Shown here piece after piece: positions 46,613-58,770 of a stretch of DNA of 64,000 nucleotides. The first letter of the stretch is position 1, and every line of letters begins with the position of its first letter. Both the position numbers and the translations under genes were made by a program. Source of the DNA: Trichobilharzia regenti (Eukaryota; Platyhelminthes; Trematoda; Strigeidida; Schistosomatidae); NCBI GenBank assembly GCA_944472135.2, contig OX235264.1, positions 94,622,319 through 94,686,318 of the forward strand, read 5' to 3'. The notes below the pieces were generated by a model. The model was not told the origin of the DNA. It ran no database searches and saw only the letters and a program-made list of their open reading frames with translations.

Positions 46613-47153
46613 CAGTGCCACTTTGTGAATAGTCGTACTTCCGGTATTATTTCCAATACAAGTTATAAGCATCATGATATTCAGTCGCATCCGTCAACTT
46701 CATAGTGTCTGGCGAAGTATCCTTGATCTCATTGCGTGTGAAAAGTGTTCATTGCGTACTTGAGTGAGTCACTGTTGAATTCGACTAATACAAGGTACAC
46801 CGTGTGTCCAGTGTCTGCTGGCCGTGACGACATTATAATTAGGAATAATATTTGACTTCTAAGCTTCTAGTGTTACTTCAATACGGCGACTGTATTTGAC
46901 CACATCCCAGCATGATTTCATTGTCCCATGAGATTAGTTGATGCTATGTTCACTGTATATATGCATCACGGACAATTCTTACTTCATTGACTAGTCAGTT
47001 ATTCATCACGATATTCGAATCCACATCAGGCTGGCTTTCCAGCCTGTGTCTATTTGTACATACACGCAAATACCATGAGTACGAACCACTTGAATACTAA
47101 CTGATTTGTCTGTTGACATTTTTCCGTGTTGGATGTGCACAAGAGTATGAGCA

Positions 47154-47531
47154 GTGTTGGCAATTATCGATATAATTCTGGCCTTTCACTTGATTGCACC
47201 ACACATCACAACACAACACAACTCAACACGACACAACTGTGTATTGTACAATCTAATTCGTCATTCTGTTTCTGAAGTTCATGAGAAATGTCGAGGTTTC
47301 AGGCATATCCATATTTCTCTTGGAAATAAGTGTGTAGGTCGAATGAACAATATACCATTTCACGAGCACTTGAAATTGCATTGGAGGTGGGTCGTTTCAG
47401 AGTTGATTGAGACAGAGGATAATCCTTGTGAAATCTTTCCGTTGAGGACGGTTGTCATTTACACCTATTCCGAGGCCTCACCACTTGAGTGTTTGAAGGA
47501 ATCAAATCCTCAACAAAGTTACGGATTCTAA
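47154..47531 (+). CDS. Putative secreted four-cysteine domain exon, copy 3
   Basis: 125-codon frame mixing the variants of the other two copies: HNCVLYN as in 9,462-9,839 and SVSEVHEKC as in 40,982-41,359. An acceptor-like GCAG sits at the first codon. If the exon begins at 47,155, the first complete codon would need one base from an upstream exon, and an A there would make ATG. That is speculation. AATAAA follows at 47,798-47,803. Confidence 0.45.
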   Translation: MLAIIDIILAFHLIAPHITTQHNSTRHNCVLYNLIRHSVSEVHEKCRGFRHIHISLGNKCVGRMNNIPFHEHLKLHWRWVVSELIETEDNPCEIFPLRTVVIYTYSEASPLECLKESNPQQSYGF

Positions 47532-47845
47532 AATGGCAGTCCATTTGGAGAACTTGGAATAGCCAACAACCGTGAGCAAACGTGCTCCTTCGCCCTGTTT
47601 CTTTGTGTGTTCTTAGGTTTCTATGAGTCTTCATGAAAATCCATGTCAATATCTATCCTCGTGTATGTTGTATTTAAGGAGTGATTTGAGGCATTGACTT
47701 GTGAATTGAAATTGTGCACTGTGGTGGATTATGATACCATTGTGAATTGAATACCTCTTGATAAAGTCTCACATTGTTATATGCAACGATTATGAGCAAT
47801 AAAATGTTCTTGAACCGTCATCAGTAAATATTACTGCATTACTCT

Positions 47846-48031
47846 GTGAGAGTTTATTGTATTCCTGTACAAGTAGGTTCAGTTCTAACAACGCTGTTTC
47901 AGGAATGTAGGAAGCGCAATCTCATTAGTGTTAACGTATCACACGATCTTGTGTCTACGTGTTCTTCAAGTTTAACTATCAGTATATTGACACCGTCATA
48001 TGTTGAACAGACCATGAGAGGATTTCGTTGA
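47846..48031 (+). CDS. Unknown 61-codon frame, copy 3
   Basis: Same residues as 8,962-9,147, starting 43 bases after the AATAAA of the preceding frame on the same strand. Confidence 0.18.
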   Translation: MRVYCIPVQVGSVLTTLFQECRKRNLISVNVSHDLVSTCSSSLTISILTPSYVEQTMRGFR

Positions 48032-48418
48032 AATCACTCAACGTAATCACGGTATTCTGTGTTGAGTCACTTGACGAAGTATTTCTACGTCTGTTTGGCG
48101 AAATCTCATCAGTGAACAACATCATTTACCCAAATTCGACGAGAAGATACATGCGATCCGCATATCGAGACGAAATTTCTAACTGATATTTCTATGTCCC
48201 TCTTGGAGATTATTGATAGCTATGACAACAAACTTCCTTGATTGCAGGATGCATTCCAACCACATGAATTATTAAATGCATCAATAACAACAAATTTCGG
48301 TCAGAATACGTACATGTCCGAATAGTTCATCAACTCCTCACAACCGTTTGGTTGTGAGTATTATCATTCTCGGTTCTGAGTCGAATATTGTGTTGTCTGA
48401 AGTTCAGCTGAGCCCGCA

Positions 48419-48751
48419 CTAAGATTCATCGGTAATACTACAGTACAGCTCGTCGCGAACTGTGGCAACCGAGAATGGATAACAATTCCTCCAATATTTA
48501 CACACACACATGATTCTGATCAACCAGAAAACATTGTAAAATCGTTCATTGTCCCTATATTGATTCACATAACATTCCGTACCAAGTGGCGAAATAGGCA
48601 AACTTCCAGATGTATGTGTAAAAGAGAAGAAAATCGTGAAATCGTTCACAGTCTCTTGTGTGGAACTCAATTGCGAATAAATCCTGGCAGAATATACACC
48701 TTGATATCAAGACCAGAGTCGTCGATTAGTTATCTTTCACTCTGTGGATAA
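48419..48751. other. Overlapping antisense frames, copy 3
   Basis: Plus-strand frame 48,560-48,751 ends SYLSLCG, with AATAAA about 40 bases on (near 48,793). Minus-strand frame 48,670-48,419 carries the MCVCKYWRNCYP segment. The coding strand is undecided. Confidence 0.25.
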
Positions 48752-49200
48752 GCACAAATCACCAGAAAATAATTCGCTGGCGTCCGCTCACAAATAAAAT
48801 ATCCAGCTCAGTTTCTCCCGTCCTGATGAAAGTGGAGAGAGCACAGCTACTCATACATATGTGTATTCGAATATCGTGATGAATAGCTGATTAGCCAATG
48901 AAGTGTGATTCGTGTGTGATGCATCATCGCATCACTGTACGCTTTTTGTACTGGTTGAAACCATCAGTAACGCACTCTAGTCGGCAGTGAACACGTCTCA
49001 CACCGAATGAGACCACGGAAAATTCCCCATTCACAATAAAAATGATGAATTCAAATCAGATTCGTCTCTGTTCACACGTGCTTCTTGAGCCTAGATGCGA
49101 GGGGGTGAATTATGTCATGTCGTTGAAAGCTGCACAGATGGTTACCGTTACAATCACGTGAAACACTGAATACCCTTAGACCGATTCTGTAAATCCAACT

Positions 49201-49253
49201 CACTGAAGCTGATTTTCATGCAGTTTTACCGCATATTTCATCAGGCTTCAGTG
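49201..49253. other. 13-bp-stem hairpin, copy 3
   Basis: Inverted copy of the 7,740-7,792 hairpin with all stem bases kept. Confidence 0.45.
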
Positions 49254-49504
49254 ACACTATGCCATGTCAACAGAGTTGGACAAAGCTGGATGGCACATTA
49301 ATTGTAATGTCATTCCGACCACGCTGAAATGCAGTCAATGTCAAATGTCAGAGGAGTGAGAAACATACGCTCTCGCGAAATATCATCTATGCAATGATGC
49401 ACCGAAACTCATTCGTGAACATTCGTGAAGAGCACAACTCTATGACGCAAACTAGAACGAGTGAACATAGCACAGGCCACACGACAATTCACAAAGTGGC
49501 ACTG

Positions 49505-49687
49505 TCAATCATTAGAGAGAACTGAATGTCCGCTGACTAATGATATTTCTATGCATAAGAACTCATTGAGGAATCGAGTGGAGATCGCTCCTAGTAGGCG
49601 ATGATTTCTTGTCAATTTTGTCGATATATTGCGCTGAAAATTTCGACAGCGTTCAATTCTCCTAAAGGGTCTGCTAATACAACCCAC
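49505..49687 (-). CDS. Conserved downstream 60-codon frame, copy 7
   Basis: Residues are the same as at 7,306-7,488 (LTRNHR, NEFLCIE), not those of the partner arm. Confidence 0.22.
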   Translation of the reverse strand: MGCISRPFRRIERCRNFQRNISTKLTRNHRLLGAISTRFLNEFLCIEISLVSGHSVLSND

Positions 49688-50024
49688 AATGCAACAAAAC
49701 TGCCACGGATTTCAGATCTCGCTCCGATTCCACCCAGAACAACAGCACAACATATCCAAGACATGTAAAATCACGCTTGTCACTCAGACCCTACATCGAC
49801 GGTCGAGGATATATCTACTACTGTATAATACCACTGAATTTTCACATCCACTACTCGTCAACTCAATATCGGAGAGCAAACGTCGGTATACAAAACAAGG
49901 TTAATAGACGAATATATATTTATTACTATAATATCACAGAATACAATGTAATCACAACCAATGTTCAAATCCTTCGGATTGCATGCAATACCGACGCGCG
50001 TGTTACGAATCTCCGGCTCGCTGA

Positions 50025-50270
50025 CTACCTTCCATATCGAAACGGCTCCTTCTGACCTAGTGGTAAAATGGAAGACACAAAAGACATTGAGAGCATTTCA
50101 CACATAGCAAATTCATATCACAAACACTCAGTCAGCTACTTCAGCTTGAATCACTCACGTTTATCAATCGCGAGAGTATCGTGTGCCACAGCTGCAAACA
50201 CTGTGATCAATTGGATGACGAAGATGACGACACCGATGGCCAATCTATTTCGTAGACACTTCGACTGCAT
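50025..50270 (-). CDS. Candidate amidated neuropeptide-like precursor, copy 7
   Basis: Exons 50,270-50,159 and 50,056-50,025; same 47 residues. The intron matches copy 1, not its palindrome partner copy 4. Confidence 0.65.
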
Positions 50271-51241
50271 TCTCAGTTCTCTGGAGACCGATTATCACAC
50301 TGTCATACACGATCATCGTCACTCCACCGTATATATACAGTATTTTGCTGAGCGCACCCACACACACTCACTCACTTATTCTGACATATTATATGGGACA
50401 GTGAGACACATGTAACATGCATGCATGTGTGTGAATTGAGAGGAGTAGAGTATAGTGAAGCGAATCACCACAGCTGTGCAGTTTCAATCACACCAATCAA
50501 GTCACCTCCATTCTCACCAATTGTGAGTGAGATCGAAAGACTTACTACGATTGGTTCTACAATTTTCGTAGTCATTCACAACGACGTCATCTCAAACATC
50601 TGGTAGTTAGTGGCGACACACGCTCACATCGAGTTGAGGATGTTGTGAACATTGATCTTTCTTTCCCTGATTATACGGATCTGTGTTGAGTGTATTTGTG
50701 GTTCAGACTGTGAGTCGATGCATTTGTGAATAGCCTACCGCGTGGACCACATGTGACGCCGCCTTCAGTGGTTACGCGCGTTTTCGCAAATGCAAACAAT
50801 ACTGGTTCCTGGGATGACACATCATGTGAAATGTGCTTACTGACATTATTCCACCACCACCTAGTATATATTTCAAATATTACTGAACCGAGTTATTAAT
50901 TGGAATTATTACTTGTAGGAATGATGGTCATTCACACGTATTCGGCGGCCTGACCACATGTGTGTTTGAACCAACCATATATGCACACAGGTGTGGATCT
51001 CAAACAAACAGTCCATTTCACACAATAGAAAATGTACCACAGTGGTCAGTGAACTGTGTTCTTTGGAATTTTCACTTTTGGCTACTGAATCCATTACTGT
51101 CGATTTGTTCAGATTATGATTCGCCGTAAGTGTGTTCTTGAATGCAATCTCCGATATTAATCGTCGTCGTCGTCGTCGACGTGGGGATGTTGTGAATTCA
51201 GGAACTTCGCCTACAGTCAGATCGTCGTTCACAACGCCTTA

Positions 51242-51725
51242 TCACGAATGAACATGGAGAATGACACTCAGAGTACTTTTCCATACGAACAGTGAAAATC
51301 CGTATTCTATCCCAAGAGTAACCCGAATATCCCTCATAAACATGTGCACCACAAAAATACCATAAATACTTGTAAGTGTAGCTGATAAACTGTAAACAGG
51401 CAGGTAGTTGTGCAGAGGGCTACTCGTGTGTAATAATTCACTTAGTCGTCCTACTGGAGGTGTGGTGAATTTTGGCCACACAATCCACAACATCGCAGAA
51501 AATGTGATGAAACTATATGTGTGATTGCACTCTGTCAGAAATCTAGCTTGCGAAATCCGCGATTTTATTTGAGAATTGTTCGTTATTCTGCATATATTTC
51601 GCGAATTCGAATACTGAGAACTATCACTTTCTAATGTCTCTCTCCTAGTAGTATTCAGATTATTCACTACTGAGCCACCACGAATTTAAGCTCTGTTTTG
51701 TGTGACGACAATTTGGGCTAGGATT
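51242..51725 (-). CDS. Putative membrane protein exon, copy 4
   Basis: Full-length frame, close to 36,791-37,274 but with SELLHTS as in copy 1. Confidence 0.33.
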
Positions 51726-51891
51726 TATGTTTGATATGCCTTCTTGTAAGTCAGCATAACTGGAATATGCATGCAACCAGGCGACTACTATTCTTGTAGT
51801 TTCCAGTCACAGAAGACTGCATGAGATGGCGACGTTTTATCCCATAGAAGATACTATCAAAACTGGAGAGCACAGATATTCATAGAGTGAT

Positions 51892-52083
51892 TCACCATAT
51901 CAGTGAATTAGTGGTCCAATTTAAGAAATCGAAGTCTTTCCTGGCTGGCCTGTATCCATATTTATCCCTGACCGTGGAATGTCCGTCCAACAGTTTTCGA
52001 AGGAGAGTTGTAATAATAATTCGTTGATAGCGTTGCGAGAAAATAATGTCACTGCAAGAACTCAACACTATTTCCCCCTCCAT
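51892..52083 (-). CDS. Unknown 63-codon ATG frame, copy 4
   Basis: Same residues as 4,904-5,095. Confidence 0.18.
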   Translation of the reverse strand: MEGEIVLSSCSDIIFSQRYQRIIITTLLRKLLDGHSTVRDKYGYRPARKDFDFLNWTTNSLIW

Positions 52084-52751
52084 TTAGTGTTTTCCTTATG
52101 AGAGTAACATCACAGCCTGTATGTGATGGAGAGACTCGTCGCGTGATTCGTGACAAGCGATTCAAGTTGGTCACATAATTCGTATGTGAATTCAATCTCT
52201 CGTCAATGAAGCTGGGAAATCAAGACAGAGAGAAAGAGAGGAATGGGAGACCAAAATTCGAGAAGAGGGATGCATTCTCTGAACACTGAAGTGCACAATG
52301 AGGAGAGGAAGTCAGGAAGACAGACTGTGTGCAGACTGACATCATCATCATCATGAATTACAAGTAAAGATAAAGTCAATGAAATATTATGTGAATATCT
52401 GGACTGAACAACTCATCGATTCACACAGACAAAACTACCCACTGACGGAATTCACAAATTTTGGCTTCCACCAGATAACCAGGTGTGTTGAGTCAGGCTG
52501 ACCTGATGACATTACTGAAAATCACACAAAATCTACTGTCTCACAAACATAAAAGGCATGATATGTGTTAATTACTGTTATCAGTGAGAAATATGCGTTA
52601 TCATTGTCGTGTCAGCAATTAGTTTTATTTGATTTTCACCTTTACAAACAAGATAGATGTTAAGAGAAGCCGATCACAGTCATTTGACTGGATGTGGTAG
52701 CCAAGTGATTGTGTTTCTGTCATCACATATTATCATTAGTATTGTCTCTAT

Positions 52752-53393
52752 CTTTTTGTTATCGGAAAGTTGGGCTTCAGGTGCACGTCTCCACCGCGTT
52801 CGGTTCTCTGTCAACATTTCCAGTAGGCTTCCAGTCTACCCATAACTCATATCTCTTCTTCACATTGGAGTCTGTAGTTTGTTTGAGGTGCTCCTCATGA
52901 CACGCCAAATCTCTGATCCATAAATTAGCACTGAATTCACATTCGAGTCGATAATCCGGATCTCATTATTCATCCTGAGTGCTGTCGATTTCCACACAGA
53001 TTTGAGAGAAGTGAAAGCTTGACTTGCCTTCCCCATCCTTGATTTGATATACTCCTCATTTCTGTCCGCCAGTAGTTTGAACAATGCTTTTCAGGTCGGT
53101 TGGTAGACGGGTGAAGGAGGTCGCTTCTTTCAGGTTTCTCCCATTTATGCTGATTGTCGTCTGTTTTTGTTGCTGTTGCTGTTGGCCAGGAATCTTCATC
53201 ATCTCTGTCTATTTTATGTTCACCTGGATTCCTGCCATCCTTGTATGCTGCTTTTTACTTGGCATCTTCCAGTTTGTGAGAAATCAGAGAAATGTCATCG
53301 CCAAAGCCCACACCAACTTTTGTGTAGCTCCGTTTCTTTCCTGTGTCGATCCCGCCCACCACTGTTTGTCGCATTATCCAGTCTACCTGAAAT
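52752..53393 (-). pseudogene. RTE RT fragment with FADD box, copy 5
   Basis: Reverse complement of 35,123-35,764; connector frame 53,084-52,860. Confidence 0.72.
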
Positions 53394-53570
53394 CAGGAAA
53401 ACCAATTGAGATAGTGATTTGTAGTGATTTCGATAGGAGACGGCTGTTTCGCATGAATCAAAATCATGCGAATCTTTCTCTTATTGATTTGACAACGACG
53501 ACCATCAAGGACATGTCGTGTGATGACCGAATAATTTCTATTTCTCTTTGCACTGAATCGAAGTACCTTA

Positions 53571-55084
53571 CTTGTAATTCACAACGCAATTTATGATTTC
53601 ATCATTCCGTTTATCCGTTTATGTGTGCCCAATATCTGACGAAGCAGATTGTGATTAATAAATCATAATTTGCTCTCTTCGCCGCCAGCCTCCTACCTAA
53701 ACAAGGTCGTTCCCACCTGCTGCTATTCACCTTTTTGGTGATAACATATTACATATGCTCAGATTAGTAGAGAAGTCAATAAACGCTGTATCAGACTTTC
53801 CTTTCGTAAAGCTCAGACAGAGTGAAATGCAACCCTGTTTAGGGGAATGAGTCTATTCCAATGGCCTCACTGTGTATGTCTGTAACCTTAAGTAACCAAA
53901 ATGTGACACAAGATGCATCGAACGAACCTCGGTAGAAATCAAGAAGAGATGAATTGAACAAATGGAGTCTGATTTCATTCAGCATGGAAGCCAACGCAAC
54001 CAGGAGACCTGAGAAAGTATCAACTATGCTGTGAAATCAGACCACCAATTTGATTCTAACAACTCAGAAATCCTCCAAGAACATTTGATAAGCAGGAAGA
54101 ACGTCTCAAATGGAAATCACTTGCTAACAGGCTGGAGTCACCCAAACACCCACTCTGTCACTAGCAAAACTGCACCAGATGCACAGGTAATAGTTGATAA
54201 GACAGTTGGTTAGTAAGTCAGATGGTTAGTAAGTCAATTGGTTATTGAAATAAATGAGTTGAAATATAATACTGAACACTGAGACAATGATGGAGACATG
54301 TACTCCGACTGTTACCATGGAACAAGATGGAATTTGTAGCTACATTCTCTCGGAGAGATATTTTTCTATCGATTAGTAGAAACTACATACAATCAAATTC
54401 ACATAGACATGGACACGTGCCTATGCAAGAACTTGTGCAGGATCTCAGACCTCTCCACTCCAAGTGAAATACGAACTCATTTACACAAAACCGATAGATG
54501 CTGTGACTGCGAAACGCCACCAGAAACAAGCTGGATTCTGGAGAGTTGAACCATGCGCCGATCAGCTCGCGACGATACGCGTCAATCGGAGAAAGATAAG
54601 TGAATGCAAGTCAACCGTCTACATCAAATCCATCGGCTACCAGGAAGCCGTAGACGACGAAGTAATATTGGAACTACTTCAACAATTCCGAGTTCACCAA
54701 ACAAGCCAATGAACCTATTCAATAGCACGTTTACAACGTCAAATACAAAGTGATTTCTATAATGAAAAGCATTGAAGTTTATGAAGTAAGGATATGCGTA
54801 CGACTAGCGCTGACGATTTTCTACGTTGTGACCTGAATCTTGCAATTGACGACAGGGAGTGGGAAGGCGAGTATACATATGGACTAAAGTGATGACTCAT
54901 ATGTAATATGGTATCACCAAAAAATTGAATAGCAGCAGGTGGGAACGAGTGAGTTTTTGTAGTCGCCTGGCGGCGAAGAGAGCAACTTATGATTTATTAA
55001 TCACAATCTGCTTCGTCAGATATTGGGCACACATAAACGGATGAACGGAATGATGAAATCATAAATTGCGTTGTGAATTACAAG
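53571..55084. mobile_element. TIR element, copy 3 (inverted)
   Basis: Both ends are present. RT fragments in inverted orientation flank it on either side (52,752-53,393 minus and 55,262-55,905 plus), so the element's own ends extend into a further ~1.1 kb inverted repeat (about 52,650-53,760 against 54,895-55,990). Confidence 0.72.
54285..54712 (+). pseudogene. Captured gene fragment, copy 3
   Basis: Downstream frame 54,464-54,712 has 82 codons with the same residues as copies 1 and 2; the upstream frame has the stop after WNL. A further upstream frame (54,031-54,213) ends just past a donor-like CAG/GTAATAG at about 54,189, as if an exon-intron border had been captured. Confidence 0.4.
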
Positions 55085-55261
55085 TAAGGTACTTCGATTC
55101 AGTGCAAAGAGAAATAGAAATTATTCGGTCATCACACGACATGTCCTTGATGGTCGTCGTTGTCAAATCAATAAGAGAAAGATTCGCATGATTTTGATTC
55201 ATGCGAAACAGCCGTCTCCTGTCGAAATCACTACAAATCACTATCTCAATTGGTTTTCCTG

Positions 55262-55905
55262 ATTTCAGGTAGACTGGACAATGCGACAAACAGTGGTGGG
55301 CGGGATCGACACAGGAAAGAAACGGAGCTACACAAAAGTTGGTGTGGGCTTTGGCGATGACATTTCTCTGATTTCTCACAAAGAGGAAGATGCCAAGTAA
55401 AAAGCAGCATACAAGGATGGCAGGAATCCAGGTGAACATAAAATAGACAGAGATGATGAAGATTCCTGGCCAACAGCAACAGCAACAAAAACAGACGACA
55501 ATCAGCATAAATGGGAGAAACCTAAAAGAAGCGACCTCCTTCACCCGTCTACCAACCGACCTGAAAAGCATTGTTCAAACTACTGGCGGACAGAAATGAG
55601 AAGTATGTCAAATCAAGGATGGGGAAAGCAAGTCAAGCTTTCACTTCTCTCAAATCTGTGTGGTAATCGACAGCACTCAGGATGAATAATGAGATCCGAA
55701 TTATCGACTCGAATGTGAATTCAATGCTAATTTATGGATCAGGGATTTGGCGTGTCATGAGGAGCACCTCAAACAAACTACAGACTCCAATGTGAAGAAG
55801 AGATATGAGTTGTGGGTAGACTGGAAGCCTACTGGAAATGTTGACAGAGAACCGAACGCGGTTGGGGACGTGCACCTGAAGCCCAACTTTCCGATAACAA
55901 AAAGA
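55262..55905 (+). pseudogene. RTE RT fragment with DD box, copy 6
   Basis: Like 3,594-4,235, but the box reads FGDD and the connector has a stop (TGGTAATCG). Confidence 0.7.
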
Positions 55906-56247
55906 TAGAGACAATACTAATGATAATATGTGATGACAGAAACACAATCACTTGGCTACCACATGCAAGTCAAATGACTGTGATCCACTTCCCTTAACAT
56001 ATATCTTGTTTGTAAATGTGAGTTCTTGCTGTGACCTCCTTTTCTTGTAACGCTATCAACGAATTATTATTACAACTCTCCTTCGAAAGCTGTTGGACGC
56101 ACATTCCTCGGTCAGGGCGAAATATGGTTACAGGCCAGCCAGTAAAGCCTTCGATTTCATAAATAGGACGACTAATTCACTGATATGGTGAATCACTCTA
56201 TGAATATCCGTGCGCTCCAGTTTTGATAGTATCTTGTATGGGATAAA

Positions 56248-56475
56248 AAGTCGCCACCTCCTTTTGGACGACTAAGTGAGTTATTACACACGAGTAGCCC
56301 TCTGCACAACTACCTGCCTGTTTACAGTTTATCAGCTACACTTACAAGTATTTATGGTATTTTTGTGGTGCACATGTTTATGAGGGATATTCGGGTTACT
56401 CTTGGGATAGAATACGGATTTTCACTGTTCGTATGGAAAAGTACTCTGAGTGTCATTCTCCATGTTCATTCGTGA
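56248..56475 (+). CDS. Putative membrane protein exon, shortened form 2
   Basis: Last ~70 codons only, with the same deletion as 29,156-29,383. Confidence 0.3.
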   Translation, partial: KSPPPFGRLSELLHTSSPLHNYLPVYSLSATLTSIYGIFVVHMFMRDIRVTLGIEYGFSLFVWKSTLSVILHVHS

Positions 56476-56982
56476 TAAGGCGTTGTGAACGACGATCTGA
56501 TTGTAGGCGAAGTTCCTGAATTCACAACATCCTCACATCGACGACGACGACGACGATTAATATCGGAGATTGCATTCAAGAACACACTTACGGCCAATCA
56601 TAATCTGAACAAATCGACAGTAATGGATTCAGTAGCCAGAAGTGAAAATTCCAAAGAACACAGTTCACTGACCACTGTGGTACATTCTCTATTCTGTGAA
56701 ATGGAATCACAATTGGTGAGAATGTACTTGGCCTGTTTTGTTGTATGTATGTATATTTCCTGGTGTTGATAACACAAGAAATAATCCGGTACCACATCTC
56801 CTTTTTATCTTCTTTCCTTAACTTCTGTTGAACTGACGTCAGGATAGTACAAAGTCTTTGGTATCCTCCTGGAACTACCTCGTCGATGCCACTCTTCAAC
56901 TCACCAGTGATATGTGTGATATCAGTAAATTATTTCCAGTAATTCTGTTAGTAATCTGATCGAGATCTGAAATCCGTGCCAG

Positions 56983-57204
56983 TTGTATAGCGTTGTTTGG
57001 TGTATTATGAAACCTTTTGAGAGAATTGAACGCTGTCGTAATTTTCAGCGCAATATATCGACTAAATTGACAGGAAATCATCGCGTACTAGGAGCGACCT
57101 CCACTCGATTCCTCAATGAGGTCTCATGTGTCGAATTATCGCAGTATGTCTATATTCATTTAGCTCGACTGATTATCTTTAGCAATGCTCATGTAATTTT
57201 ATGA
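56983..57204 (+). CDS. Diverged relative of downstream frame, second arm
   Basis: Same 73 residues as 28,427-28,648. Confidence 0.25.
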   Translation: MYSVVWCIMKPFERIERCRNFQRNISTKLTGNHRVLGATSTRFLNEVSCVELSQYVYIHLARLIIFSNAHVIL

Positions 57205-57209
57205 CATTT

Positions 57210-58750
57210 TACTTGGGTGGGCTTTTCTGAATCTTCTCAATTTTGACGTTGACTGCATTTAAGCGTTGTCGAAATGACATTACAATGAATGTGGAATCCA
57301 GCCTATGTTCTCTATTTCCTTATATATTGCTGCCCACTCTCATGCCTTCAATCGTCACTGACTTCAACTTGATATAACTGATCCCACTGGTCATTACTTC
57401 TCTTTATAGCTTCAGGAAATCCGTCCAGTATCACTACAATAACAGAGTCGTCAACCACCTTCAAGAGAGCAAATCTAACGGAAGTCATCTCTTTCACCAT
57501 CCCACTCAGGCAGCACTCATTCAAGTAAAAGAGTCATGGATGTGGATTCCAAATACTGCGGTGATAAGATCAGATAGGCAAATAATGGTTCGTTACCCTG
57601 ATACCAGTGTGGTGATCTACAGCATTTAGGGGGATGTAGTGAGATCCGATTTCCAAACACTAATTTCAAGTCAATGCCTTTATATTTCCCAGGCACTTTG
57701 AGAGATCCTCACAGATAGCACTTTATACAGACAGTCTCGATTTTCATGAACACCTGTTCTCACTCGATAAGGAAGATTAGATAGCCTGAAGGGCAACAGG
57801 CGAATAACAATGATTCCTGCCAACGAACGTGGTAACCAAGCATGCACTATGCGGAACGTTAACTGACACTGAACGAGCGTATACTGAGTGGATCTCAGTG
57901 TGATATCAGACATCATGCAGTCGTGTAGAAATATAGTGGTAAGTGACGAGATAGACGCATGTGAGTGACATATTATGATTCAAGTGTGAACGGAAAATGA
58001 CAAATTGTGTAGAATAGTGGAGGCAGTTAAAAAGGACGGGAAAGAAGGGAGTGAAGGTGAAATGTGCTCTTGAAACTTTATGTTCCATTTGATGAGACGT
58101 AGGGACAGGAATAAAAGGGAGTAAGAATCTCAGTAATGCAGGATTGGTAATATATTTGCCTTAAACATGGAATTGTTTAGTGTGCAAAGCACCCAAACTG
58201 TCAAGAGTGTACTATCTTTACTTCATTTCATTTGCAATTATTATTCAGTATTAGTAGTACTCCAACTGATCCTGTTCACCATACCACCACAATCTTCTAC
58301 TTTTATTAACTTGATAACTGAATTAGTTTACTTGAGAAGAATTTGGGCATTATTCTGGTGAGATCAGCGCTCATTGTATTTAGCCACACCTGTAGGATTC
58401 AGACTTATGCTCTCAGTGCAAGCCTTTATTCTTCCCCACCCTTAAACAGATTCTACGATTTGCACATGTCATACAGTTTGTAAGATTATAACTGGTAGCA
58501 TTGTGTTGAACTCCTAGTAGTGACAGACATCTAAATCTGTGCTGTCAATATTTTAGTTAGCCTCTAGTTAGTCAAGCATTCCTTATCACAATCTCAGTCA
58601 ATATCCGTATTCAATGTACTTGTATTTTTCAGCTGTGTACTACTCATATACTCACATTACAATGACTCAATAATCCAGAATATTTTGTTAAAGAAATCAG
58701 GATTTTTACCTCGACCAGTACTCATCTTATTCAACTTTCACAGACAACTA
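57210..58750. repeat. Arm sequence without recognisable gene
   Basis: Inverted partner of 26,870-28,420. Small open frames differ between the arms. Confidence 0.4.
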
Positions 58751-58770
58751 GGAATGTAACGCATTATTAT

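Larger units (their letters stand above)
45339..50778. repeat. Peptide-gene unit 3
   Basis: Arms 45,339-46,620 and 49,495-50,778 with convergent peptide genes at 45,847(+) and 50,270(-). The spacer is inverted relative to units 1 and 2, so its four-cysteine frame lies on the plus strand. Confidence 0.88.
45168..55084 (-). repeat. Inner palindrome, right arm (~9.9 kb)
   Basis: Reverse complement of 33,433-43,309. In the spacer it matches the distant copy at 7.5-8.4 kb better than its own partner arm. Confidence 0.92.
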
